Of a stretch of DNA of 64,000 bases, positions 44,773-55,737 are shown piece after piece. The position numbers and the translations under genes were made by a program. The stretch comes from Pochonia chlamydosporia 170 (taxonomy: Eukaryota; Ascomycota; Sordariomycetes; Hypocreales; Clavicipitaceae), in the NCBI RefSeq assembly GCF_001653235.2, contig NC_035795.1, positions 2,480,001-2,544,000 of the forward strand, written 5' to 3'. The first letter of the stretch is position 1. Each line of letters begins with the position of its first letter. Below the pieces are notes generated by a model, which saw nothing but the letters and a program-made list of their open reading frames with translations, did not search any database and had not been told where the DNA came from.

Positions 44773-47515
44773 ATGGCCACCGACAACGTCGTTTTCGATG
44801 GTTCCAGCCCCGTCGAAGGCAAGGTGGTTGCGGTTCCCAGCCATGAGATCAATGAGAAGAACGCCCACGGCTCCGAGAGCAAAATAGCTGCCAAGGGAAA
44901 TGAGCTGGATTATGAGATTAATGCTGCTCCTACGTTGTCTGATGGTGAGGAGCCGGAAAAGAGTTCAGATAACGAGGATGCCATCATCGTCACTGGTTTC
45001 GACGCCGCACAGCACTTGCTGCCACTCCGGGACGACTTTGAGCCTGCCCTGACCTTTCGAAGCATCTTCCTGGCATCATGTCTCTCTGCATTCCAGGCTG
45101 TAATGAGTCAGATTTATTCTGTAAGAGAAATACCGTCGCTGAATGATCAGCAATCAGCAACATCTAACACGCAGTTTGGCACTAGTTCAAACCGACCCAA
45201 GTCACCATCTCAGGCACATTCATCGTTCTGATTGCCTACTTTGTTGGCAATGCATGGGCAACCTTTCTCCCTCGAGGTGACCATCAAGAGGCACGATGGA
45301 GGCAACGAAATGGGCAGGGCAACCTCCCTCTATGGATTAAGATTGTCCGCTTCATCAACCCTGGCCCATGGAACCTCAAAGAGCACGCCGTCTGTTCGAT
45401 TACCGCCACGTCGGCGTCCAACGCCGCTGCCAGTATCACGGTGTTCACGGCCCAGGATCTCTTTTACGATTTACCCTTAAGTCCAACGACCATAGTGCTA
45501 AGCGTCATCTCAATTGGTTTATTCGGCTATGGCATATGTGGAGTTTTGCGTCCAATCTGTGTCTGGCACGTCGAATCCGTTTTCTGGAGTAGTCTTCCCA
45601 CCGTCAAGACTCTTCAGGGGCTCCATTGGCAGGAGTTGAAAAGCTCCAAGCCTCTTCGTGTCTTCTGGTATAGTTTCATTGGCATGGGCGTTTACGAGTT
45701 CTTCCCTGCCTACATATTCCCATGGTTGAACTCCGTGTCTATCCCTTGCTTAGCCTCCATGCATGCTGCCGGTGACAAGGCCGCGATTCTAACCAATCTA
45801 TTTGGCGGTGCGACCAATAACGAGGGTTTGGGTCTTTTTACTCTGTCATTGGATTGGCAATATGTAAGACACTCCTCATCATATAACTGCGTAGAGGAAC
45901 AAACTATTAATCAGATTTCTCCATAGATTACGTCCTTCCAGACCTCCCTGCCCCTGAAGCTACAACTCCACCAAGCCACCGGCTTCTTCGTCTGTTTCAT
46001 AGCAATGCTCGGCATTTACTACACAAATGCCTGGGACGCGAAATCGCAACCATTCATGTCTACCCGACTCCGAACCGAGGCCGGCAAAGCATACCCCACA
46101 GCAAAGGTCTTTGTTGGCGGTATTCTTGACAAAACAGCTTTGGCCAAGTATGGCATACCTCGACTGACAGGAAGTTTCGCCTATGCCATGTTTATGGCAA
46201 ACGCAGCTGTTAGTATTCTCACTATATTGTCCGAAACTTGTTTCAAATAACTCAGACTTCATTTAGATTGGTGCCTTGATCGCCCACTGCGCGCTCTTCT
46301 GGGGCAAAGATTTCGTCAAAGCATACAAGAGTGCCAGGGCAGGACGATACGACGACCGCCATCACGTACACATGGTGAAGCATTACAAAGAGGCTCCCTG
46401 GTGGTGGTATATCATTGTTCTTGTCTTCAGTTTTGTGCTTGGCCTGGTTGTCGTGATCAAGGAGAACGTTACCCTTCCCGTATGGGCGTACGTCGTCGCC
46501 CTCCTCGTCGGATGCATCATAGCACCTCTGGTGAGTACTTCCAAAACATTCAGCCTGCTCACCTCCTAGTTTCTCTTTTGCTGATAAGCTGCAGAGCACT
46601 CTTCTTTTGGCTCGTTTCGGAAATGGCATCGCCACGAACAACTTGTCCAAGATGTTGGCCGGTCTGATGATTCCCGAGCGTCCCATTGGAAACATGTATT
46701 TCTCTGCCTGGTCACACAACGTGATTAGCAACGCCGTCGGTCTCTGCACAGATTTGAAGATGGGCGAATACCGTATGTATTCCTGTCACTAAAATCCAAA
46801 GCCTGGCTCTAACACTCGACGAATAGTCAAGATTCCCCCTCGTGTCATGTTCCTCACTCAGATCTACGGCACAGTCCTAGGCGGATTCATCAACTACGCT
46901 GTCATGATTTCCATCGTCAGTGGTAACCGCGACCTTCTCGCCGACTCTGACGGCAACTCATCCTGGAGTGGTGCAAGCATTCAATCCTACAATACAAACG
47001 CTACCTCCTGGGCACTGGCCAAGTATCTGTATGGAGCTGGCTCAAAATATTACCTGGTTCCAATTGGCCTAGCAGTCGGCGCTGGACTCGTCGCTGTGCA
47101 TCGGCTCATCGCATACGTGAGTACACTCCAAGATGTTGACTGAGGGCCATTCATCTACTAACACCACCACCTCCAGTTCATTCCCAGAATTCGGGGCTTC
47201 GAACTTAAGGAAATTAACTTGCCTCAGTTTATCCAATACGCCGGATTCATTCCCTACAATCAGTCCCAGACGTGCGTAATTTTTAGCTGGATTTTGAGCG
47301 GCTTCTTTACACAGTTCTATCTTCGAAACTACAAGCCACGTATCTTCAAGGAGTACATGTATCTAGTTACTGGTGCTTTCGATGGCGCCAGCCTTTTCGT
47401 GCTCTTCATCTTATCCTTTGCAGTGTTTGGTGCTGGTGGGAAGGCCGTTCCATTCCCGCAGTGGTGGGGGAATAATTCTGGTGGCACACTTGATCATTGC
47501 CCAGTGCCCGAGTAA
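44773..47515 (+). CDS. OPT-family oligopeptide transporter (792 aa)
   Basis: This proton-coupled importer of small peptides (or related compounds) has about 14-16 membrane segments. Seven exons: 44773..45120, 45186..45863, 45927..46208, 46267..46530, 46595..46772, 46827..47116 and 47177..47515, all in phase. A 100-residue acidic, soluble N-terminus comes first. Family motifs: FINPGPWNLKEH (the NPG...KEH signature), GGATNNEGLGLFTLSLDW, SARAGRYDDRHHVHMVKHYKE, FGNGIATNNLSKMLAGL, and near the end NLPQFIQYAGFIPYNQSQT. The length is typical. One donor (GTTAGT at 46209) is a little unusual but gives clean phase. It is convergent with an ACS-type MFS gene. Confidence 0.92.
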
Positions 47516-47971
47516 GGGGTAAGGGTTCGAAAGAAATAACATTCGCTTGTGTAATAAATTCTTTTGTTCCTGAGGACCAAATGAGACATTGGTGCTGTGT
47601 GTCTCATGCCACAATGAGAGCTGGTGCATGTGTATGTTAGCTGCGTCGAAATCACGTACTTCGATCTCGACGGTCTTGCCTCTGACCGGTTCAATACTTG
47701 ATAGAAGACTCGTAGAGGATTGGTGGAATAAGAAAAAACTCGATATTCCTCCTGTAGCTTTCCGTGGGACTAGAGAGAACTTCCCTGTTCCTGAAGCCAG
47801 GAGGTGTGGGCAATTCCTATTACTGAAGAAGTTCATTCTGGTCAGGAAACGCGATCTGTAGCTATTTCTAACATGATTCATTTCAACGTGACTTCCATCA
47901 TAAGGATATAGCCTAACTCTACTCTCTATTGCCACCTTTTATGTTAAAATCCATTCGTATCTCGTAACCGC
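47516..47971. other. Convergent intergenic region between two transporter genes
   Basis: Holds the 3' ends of the OPT and MFS genes. Nothing else seen. Confidence 0.4.
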
Positions 47972-49828
47972 TCAATGACCGAATCTAAAATTCAATCTTT
48001 TGCTGCCTGAATCCTTCGTCGTATTCAAGTAATGAACTCTCTCCTCCCTTGTCATGGACAACCAAATCTTGTCACGGCGTTTGTTTACCAGCATGTAGTA
48101 CGCCTTGATTGCAATAATCAGCACGACATTCCAGGCCAAGACCCCCAGCAAGGCTTTATTACCCCTGTAATAGTAAGGCTTGTCGTCGTCTCGGTAAATC
48201 TGAGATGAAAAAATGTTGGACATTTGGACAGACATGTTGTACAGGGACGACCCAACTGTTCGGGTCCGTACTGAACCAGAGTTTCGGGACGTGAGTGCCA
48301 CAAAGACAGCATGGCAGTAGGGATATCCCACAAGCAGTGTGGACAGGACCCATTTCGACCAGTTGCTATTGGCGAAGACAGGGGGAAGAGCAACCAGCGC
48401 AATGAGTAAGGGTAGTGCCCAGAATTGGGTGACGAGGCCGATCAAAACGCGTTGGTTAACCTTTTCTGACACCCACGTCCAGAACAAGAGTTGCAGGATG
48501 AAAATGGTGTACGCGGGGATGGTGAGGAGATTAGTCTCGAAGGTATTGAATCCAAGTGCTTTGCAAGTGAGAGTGATGTAGGCTTGTGGAGGTGTAACCG
48601 GGATACTCCAAGTCAAGCCAAGGAGGTAAATTGGCCACAAGTGGTAGTCAAGGAGTGCGTCTTTGAATAGACCCCAGCTCAGACCCTGGCGGTTGTGCAT
48701 GGTGGCCTTTCCTGGATCATCTCGTAGAATTCTTGTCACCATGATGACTTCCTCCCGCTCAGTGAACCAACCTTGCTTTGGTCGAAGCAGGCCCTTATAC
48801 TTGCCGCGCGCGGTCTGTGTTGGCGATGCTGGGAGATACATCCACGTCCAGACGCCAATGAGGCCGGTAAAGACACCTTCAATCAAGAACATGTATCGCC
48901 AGCCCTCGTGCAATGACCCCTTGCCGCGAAGATGCAGGATACCATAAGCCAAGAACGCGCCAACAATTTGCGTCGACTGGTACGATGTCCAGAACCAGCT
49001 GAGACGTCGAGGCAGCTCGGGGTTGGTGAAGAAGTAGCTAAGGTAGAGAATGACGTCTGGGATAAAGCCGCCTTCAATCAGACCAAGAAGAAAGCGGCAG
49101 ACAAAGAAGCTTGATCTGCCTTGGAGACCCGCTTGTGCTGCTGCAACAATACTCCAAGCCACCATCTGAATGGGAATCCAGGTGTCAGGTCCCAGCTTTT
49201 TGCTTATAAGCTGCGACGGCAGCTCGGCGAAAAGGAAGGAGCAGAAGAAAATAGTTTGGCCGTTGTTATAATCATTGGTGTTCATTTTAAGATCATCTTT
49301 GAAAACTGTCAGCTAAAAGAAATGGCGAAAGATTCAGAGCATAGCGGCATACTTAGCATATTGTCTGAGAGCGCTTGTGAGATGTTGCCACGATCAAGCT
49401 GCAATGCAAAGAACATTATGCATGCAGGAAGTGCAATTTTCCAATTGAGCTGAATGAAAATGGTTAGCTCAAGATAGAAGGTATTTTTTGATAATCTCAA
49501 AGCTTACCTTTTGGACGAGGCGCTTCTCTTCATCCTCCGACCATTTGGCGGATGGGTCAAACCTATGGGTGCCTTCGAAGCCTTCGACAGGCTTGTAGAC
49601 CTCCAAAGCTTCTGGGGCTACAAAAACACCTTCGTTTTTTCCTGACGCATCTTCTAAAGAGGACGATGAGGTGGAATAAGCACTCGTTTCGTAGCCCTCG
49701 TCGATGGAAACATGGCTGATGTCCTTGCCGCCCAACTGCCACCATTTCTGGGGTCGACGGCGGGCAGTGTGAGTAACGGTGCCACTCTTTGGGCTTTGGA
49801 AAGCCTCTATGTTATTTTGTTCAGACAT
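47972..49828 (-). CDS. MFS transporter, anion:cation symporter type (580 aa)
   Basis: This is a second ACS-group carrier, with a long N-terminal cytosolic segment of about 105 residues. Minus-strand exons: 49508..49828, 49353..49449 and 47972..49296. Splicing joins ALQLDRGNISQALSDNML to NDLKMNTNDYNNGQ, reproducing the conserved loop of Seo1/Dal5/Tna1-type carriers. Other motifs: CRFLLGLIEGGFIPDVILYLSYF, and RGKYKGLLRPKQGWFTEREE in the central loop. The substrate cannot be assigned; relatives take up nicotinate, allantoate, ureidosuccinate or dipeptides. It has little similarity by eye to the 485-aa carrier at 40880, so it is not a recent duplicate. Confidence 0.9.
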
Positions 49829-51498
49829 TTTCGAAGAATGACGAGACTTTTAGAGAGAGGTTGCGTTACATGGTAATGCGGGAACCATTGGTATAAATAT
49901 GCAAGTCACCAGTGCCCGTTGGATGTTGACCGATGTCAATCCAGGCGAGATAAGGACAGAAAGCCGTCAATATTCCTTGTTAACTCCGCAAAAAAGCACA
50001 TGGTTATCATCAACATGCTCCAAAGATTGGTCTGTAATATCTCAGGTCCAACAGGGTGGGAGACGTTCCCGCGGATTGACGTGATAGCTTGCTACTGTAG
50101 CCAGGGGCTGTAAGTGCGCGTTCGTGATGGTTGCTGTCGATTGCGTGACCGATGCCGACGACACGAGTCCCCGCCTCAACCTCCATGTTCAACCCAGATT
50201 CGCCGATGAGATGCTAGTGGGCCGACTTGTTACCGTTCGTCGGGTTTGTCGCCATTGATGACATTATTAAAGATGTTTTGCGGATGGCTCGTCGGCGCCG
50301 CGGGTGTGTCGCCACCATCCGCAGAAGTTTCCCAGTGGAACGGCTTTGTTATGCAGGGTTGACCAAGGGTAGAAGAGTCCGAGAAATTGGGTCCGATAGA
50401 CTTCAAATTCATTACTCATGCTTTTCATTGGTTGAAAATGGTGTAAGCAATATAATGGCTTCACATCTCATGGTTCTGGTCAATGAGTGTCCGATTCCGG
50501 CGGAGGCTATTGGATATTATGACATTTTAATGTAATGGCACGTTTTGTTTCAGCATCATGAGATTCGAAATCAATATTTGGAATCGAGACTGTTCAAAAG
50601 CACGAAATTTGGGATGGTGAAGCAAGCTGATATGCTATCAAGCTGATGATGGATGCGTCCGTTGGGTCGATTGAGAACATCTCTGGTCGGTCTGGACTCT
50701 AGACTGCACTCTGCACTCTGCACTCTGCACTCCACTGTTGGTGCTTGTTCAGGCAAGGCAATTCAATCGACATGATCGTACTTGAAGCACTCGTTTCTGA
50801 CAAACGACATGAGAAAAGGACTGATGGAAGAAAGGAGGAATGGAACAACGCGAGCTCAACGGGCTGATTTTTTGCAAACTTGACTAGAGATTTGCGAAAT
50901 TGAAATGGTCGAGTTTGTGCCTAATTTCTGTGGTCAATCTGGTCAACCTGATGAGCAGTGAGCACATGACTGTGGCATTTGAACAGCCAAATGCCATCAT
51001 TGATGTCTCCACTTTTTTTGACGCTGCCTGGCAGTGCCTGCTCTCCTCTGCTCTTGCCCCATTTTCACAGCCATCAATTCTTGACACAAACCTCACTTCT
51101 GCTTCATCTCAGTCTCGCAAGCTTGATCTGGTACCACAAGGTTCCGAAATAAAAACGCCCGCAGTGCTACCGCTTGCGACAGGAAACGTAATACATGAGC
51201 GCAACAAATTCATCGGCCTTTTGTGTCGCTTCTCGCAGCCGGCCCGAAACCTAGCACATGGCTTTGCGTCACGGGCAGGCATTGCAATGATACAGACGAG
51301 ATCTTGTCCCTCACAAACTCGACATCCCACGTTTGGGAGCTCACAATTTATTTCATGTCAGAATCATTATCATTATATAAGCCACCAGATTCGGTCACGA
51401 AACATGTACTCTCAAATGAGTTGACCCGAACCAAGGACCGCCAAAGCGCCAAATACTGAGGTGGACACATCATGTTCAATCACGCCAACCATCTGTCT
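49829..51498. other. Gene-poor intergenic region with heptamer repeat
   Basis: No supported gene in 1.7 kb. A plus-strand frame of 174 codons at 50900 has no family signature and unlikely composition. Confidence 0.4.
50704..50731. repeat. Tandem heptamer (CTGCACT)x4
   Basis: Four perfect copies of CTGCACT in a row form a short microsatellite in a noncoding stretch. Confidence 0.95.
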
Positions 51499-52389
51499 TC
51501 ATCTCTCGTCGTTTTTGGACGCTACTTTTAAACACCGCGTCTTCTCTGCTCCATATAGGCCATTGCCCAGTCCACTATTTTGGTCAGCACAATTGCAAGT
51601 GTTGAGAGTACGGTTCAAGAAATGGAGCTTACGCTGGGCATCAACTTTATCTCTACGGGACAAACGCAACGAATCATTGATCCTATCGTTTTCCCATGGC
51701 TCTTTTTCGTCATCACTGCAGCAATAGCAAAACTCAAACATGCTTGGCATTGGCGACAGGTGTGGTGTGGTAAGCCTGCCCAGGTCTGGTGCACGGGGAA
51801 CCTTTGGCGGGCGACTGCAGGTCCAATTATCGATTTCCAAGCTATGATCGGAAGTTGAATTTGAATCTTCGTCGGTCCACGAACCTGTATAGCTCAGATC
51901 GCTTCCTGTTCTCTCCAGCAGTCGATGTCCCAGAGGAGCATTGTCTCCGCATAGGTCCACGGCAGCCGCATGCGAAGTGGCACGGGAGAATGATAGGATA
52001 TCGTCCATGAAGTCTTCCTCAGAGGATACGGTGGCCATTTCGCTCCAATTACATACAGATCTCGTTGTTTGTATGGGAGTACCTTCCTCCCTGGCACGTG
52101 ACGAGCTGGTATGGTTGGCATGAGGTGAACCAGCTGGTCGACTAACTCCTGAGGACTCTCTTGAACATGGACGAGAACGTCTGATATCTACACTTTCGTT
52201 CCTCAAATGCCGTTTGGGGGCTCTTTCAACACGTTTGTCGTCAGCATCCCCCGCCAACTGCCTCTTGACATGTCTCAATGGTGGCCTTGCCCTACCAGCA
52301 TAGGGCGCTTCCTGATGCCGAGCCATGGACACGGCGACGGTGCGATGGTGTGCTAGCATTGGTGGGCTATCAACACCTGATAGTATCAA
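51499..52389 (-). CDS. Unknown Ser/Arg-rich protein (296 aa)
   Basis: I do not recognise this protein. The single frame is open for 296 codons. Its N-terminal half is basic and rich in Arg, Ser and His (KRQLAGDADDKR and RRSRPCSRESSG stretches), the middle is acidic and Ser-rich, and the end has a CYCCSDDEKEPWE motif followed by a helical NDRINDSLRLSRRDKVDAQ. Most of it looks disordered, with nuclear-localisation-like basic clusters. Starts at Met11 or Met22 (52326) are possible; the second gives MARHQE. No signal peptide or membrane segment. Length and non-random composition favour a real gene. Confidence 0.55.
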   Translation of the reverse strand: MILSGVDSPPMLAHHRTVAVSMARHQEAPYAGRARPPLRHVKRQLAGDADDKRVERAPKRHLRNESVDIRRSRPCSRESSGVSRPAGSPHANHTSSSRAREEGTPIQTTRSVCNWSEMATVSSEEDFMDDILSFSRATSHAAAVDLCGDNAPLGHRLLERTGSDLSYTGSWTDEDSNSTSDHSLEIDNWTCSRPPKVPRAPDLGRLTTPHLSPMPSMFEFCYCCSDDEKEPWENDRINDSLRLSRRDKVDAQRKLHFLNRTLNTCNCADQNSGLGNGLYGAEKTRCLKVASKNDER

Positions 52390-54287
52390 TCCCAGGGAAG
52401 AGGTGACGGTATGGAAAACACGCCGGCGAGACAGGACTGGGTGTGACAGCGAGGTGTAAGTGGGTTGGGGGCAGTGTCAGTTGTTCCAAGTGGTGGCTGA
52501 CAGTTCCCAGTGCTTACTATCAAACGATAACAAGCTCTGTTCAACTTTTTTTGGGCCGATGGTTCGAGAATATCGAAAACGGGATGAAGGAGGGAAAATG
52601 AAAAGAAGGAGGGTGAGAGGGGGGAGCTGACCTTTATGTCCCTGGCACCCCAACCGACGCCCCTCGAAATGGACCAATCACGTTGCGCCCTGTCCAACGT
52701 CACCTCGTCCTAAATTCTTTCCACGTCATGGCCACACTCACGTGTATTATATTTTTCTTCATATCTTGGACAATGCCGGATATTTCACAACTCGCCGTCA
52801 GTTTTGAGCATGCAACAGTTCAAAATGCCTAAGAGGCCATTGACAACCTGGTTGGCCGTGTGATATGGCTAGACTGGTCAACTGGCATATTGCCACGACG
52901 TCACGCAGCAATGGTACGATATACGGCCTTCTAACACCACTTTATGCTATACATCAGACCTGTCGTGCTCCTAAGAATTGATGCAGGGCTTTGTCGTCAT
53001 CCAAGACGTTGCTGCTACTGCCCGTTGCCGTTTTATATGTGTTCCGGTGCACGAGTCCGACTGGGCTCGTATCCTGGGCAATGCAACAGCTGCTCCAACT
53101 TCTGTGAGTATTTGCATCTGGTTTCTGACCCTTTTTGATGCCATTGGGCTGCGTTGTAACTGATTTCTCTGCTGATCTAGTTCAACGAGGGAAGTGTGTG
53201 GAGGGCTACGAATCGAGTTGGCTCTCTCATCATTGGCTGCGGGGCGTCACCTCAATGATCTCACACCCCAGTTGTCGAGGCCACCAAGAGTTTCCTTAAC
53301 TAAAACATCATATAGTGATGTGCAAAAGTAGTATTTGCATAATGCTGGTCGGCTAGTAAGGGTGGTGCACCTAACTGCAGTTCGATGACTTCAGCACCGG
53401 CAGCAAACGTAGTTGTAGCCCCTTGACAATAGAGGTAAGGATAGGGGAGATGTTTCTGAGCAACAACAGTACGTTTCTGCATCAGGCGAGTCAAGGTTTC
53501 GCAAGTATCACTCGACACTTTTTTAATGCATGCCACTGCAGGCAACCAAGGCACTTGTGTTCTTCAGAGAAGTGGTTTTGTGTGTATAAGTCATGAAAAT
53601 TACCCGATTGGGCAGCTGGACTGATTAGTCATCTCCACATTTGCTCTCTGCTGGGCATGGACACCGTTTCATGTGGCTGACGGCTGTTCCGGCGCCCTTC
53701 CCGCGTCGACGAATATTCATGTCGAGCAACTTGAGGCATTACTAGCCAGCCATGACATGTCAAATTTCGTGTAATGGGGCGAAAAATACATGTGTCTGGG
53801 AAGTCGTACCGTAGCAATCAGTGTAGTTGATCTCGTTGATGCTGCAATCCCGGGCAATGGCAAAGATGTCATTTGTTGTAACAGAGCTTGTTTCAAGCGG
53901 CTTTAAAAAAGAATACGTATTCTTGGTGCATCCCATCCCAGCGCCACCATTACCAATTCTGACATGTGCTTCTTTTCTTTGTTCTCTCTTACGCCGAAAT
54001 CTGGTGATTTTGATGTTGGACAACAGGCAGTCGCAGAGTCCCACTTTGTGCCTCGGATTGACCAACCAGCGCCAAGGGTTTACCTTCATGCCTCTTGGGC
54101 CACGTTCTGGTCCCCAGTTTAGCTTGAGGCTTCGGCTCCACGCGACATGCACGCGAACACAAGAACGACCTGCTTCAACGTCCTCTCAACTCGTCGGCAT
54201 TTCTCTTTTACTAACTTTTCCGGCTCAGTGTTACTCATTGAGAAACAACAACGCTCACATCTCACTTTTGGTCGCCAAGGACACACT
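52390..54287. other. Gene-poor intergenic region
   Basis: No convincing gene in 1.9 kb. A plus-strand frame around 52944-53163 and one at 53827-54492 have no family signature; the latter runs into the leader of the EVE-domain gene in another frame. Confidence 0.4.
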
Positions 54288-55398
54288 ATGCCTCCCAGGA
54301 AACGAGCTGCCCCTGACGCTGCTGAGGCCAATGGTGAGCCCGTCCCTAAGAGACGGTCATCTCGTCAAGCAGCCAGCGCTGCCTCCATCAAGTCTCCGCG
54401 TCCAGCTACCTCGGATGAACCGCAGGGACCCCCTCAAAACAAGAGGAGCAAGGCATCTCACACCAAGGCTGTTTCATCCAAAAAGCCCATAAATCAAGAA
54501 ATCAAGGACTCCAAGCCTGCATCCAAGAAGGTCACCAAGCCATCCAACGACACACCAAAAGCTAGCAAGAAGGCCGCCACAGCCCCAAATAAGAAGGATT
54601 CCGAACACAAAGAGAGTACGAGAGATGCATCAGAAGACCCAGATGTGGATGCCATTCCAGCAACCAACCCTGAAGCACCGCGACATGAAGGTGAATGGTA
54701 CTGGTTGATGAAGGCTGAGCCCGAGACTCGGTTCGAGAATGGCATCGATGTGAGGTTCTCGATTGATGATTTGAGAGCCAAAACAAAGCCAGAGGGCTGG
54801 GATGGTACGAATCTTTGCGCTATTACTGCCATTGGAATGCTAGCTAACGGGTTGGTAATAGGAATCAGAGCATATGCCGGTACGTGCCATTGGCACACTT
54901 GGATGACAACTAGACAGCTAATTTGACCAGCTCGTAACCACATGCGAAACATGAATGCCGGTGACAAAGCATTCTTTTATCATTCCAACTGTAAAGAACC
55001 TGGAATTGCTGGCATAATGGAAATCGTCAAGGAATTCTCCGAAGATGGTTCGTCACAACTCTCGTGTGCGACTCGTCGTCCTCAGACTAACCACATGTGT
55101 AGTGAGCGCCCGTCGACCAGGAACACCATACTACGACCCCCAATCAACAAAGGATAAACCTCGATGGAGTTTAGTACACGTCGAGTTTCGCAAAAAGTTT
55201 GCCGTGCCCATCACCTTGAAGGAACTGCGAGAGATGGGGAAGCCAGGCGGTCCGCTGGAGAACATGCAGATGCTGAAGCAGACTCGTTTGAGTGTGAGCC
55301 GAGTCGGTAGTGCTGAGTGGGAGGAGTTGTGTAGGGTTGCGGATGAGAAGGCGAAGGAGGCGGGATTGGAGCATGAGACGGGAAGGACGAAGAAGTGA
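54288..55398 (+). CDS. EVE-domain protein, THYN1-like (315 aa)
   Basis: This is a nuclear protein of the thymocyte-nuclear-protein-1 family. The EVE domain has a PUA-like fold that binds modified nucleobases in DNA or RNA. Four exons: 54288..54804, 54862..54879, 54931..55047 and 55103..55398. The second exon is only 18 nt. Residues 1-130 are a Lys/Ser/Pro/Ala-rich disordered tail with nuclear-localisation-like clusters. The EVE domain starts EWYWLMKAEPETR, continues with IRAYAARNHMRNMNAGDKAFFYHSN split by the tiny exon, then EPGIAGIMEIVKE, PGTPYYDP, and the end LVHVEFRKKFAVPITLKEL. Start at 54288 (MPPRKR) is preferred over an upstream ATG at 54147. The last intron has an unusual GTTCGT donor but a good CTAAC branch site. 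Confidence 0.9.
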
Positions 55399-55737
55399 GG
55401 TTGGCGATTCTTGCTCCTGTACCTAGGTATGTATTTATAACTTGTAGTTTGGGAGGCGCTGTTTCCCTCATGTATTTATACGTCCGGGGACCAACCCCGC
55501 ATCATCTCAGGGCCCAACTTGGAACCAACAAATTTTTGAGACGACGTTCTGCATGGTCTCGTTATTGCGAGTGCCTCTAGTCGTCTCTTCTCCGTTGACT
55601 CCCTCATGCTCGCTCCTTCTTTGCTTTTTCTGTATCCGTCCCATCCATCTTGTCTTTCAAATCAGCCTTACTCTCTCCTGTATCCGTCCTATCTATCTTG
55701 CCTTTCAAATCAGTCTACTTTCTCCTTCCAGGACAGG
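55399..55737. other. Leader region of the second APH-like gene
   Basis: Short pyrimidine-rich stretch between the EVE gene and the APH-like gene, containing the 48-bp duplication described separately. No other gene seen. Confidence 0.4.
55630..55725. repeat. 48-bp tandem duplication in leader
   Basis: Two head-to-tail copies, 55630-55677 and 55678-55725, both begin CTGTATCCGTCC and share TTTCAAATCAG. They differ at scattered positions, mostly C/T changes. The unit is a multiple of three and lies in frame with the downstream kinase. If an upstream ATG at 55606 is used, it encodes a 16-residue repeat. Confidence 0.85.

Noticed and set aside
50900..51424. 174-codon plus-strand frame with a hydrophobic start
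   Set aside because: The start resembles a weak signal peptide, but the rest is low in coding character and no family fits.
52944..53163. Short plus-strand frame that might be a gene fragment
   Set aside because: Too short, no recognised domain and no splice partners.
55606..55737. N-terminal extension of the APH-like protein as a signal peptide
   Set aside because: The extension is a 16-residue repeat interrupted by Ser/Pro/Gln, without a clean hydrophobic core or cleavage site; the conserved-looking protein starts at 55738.
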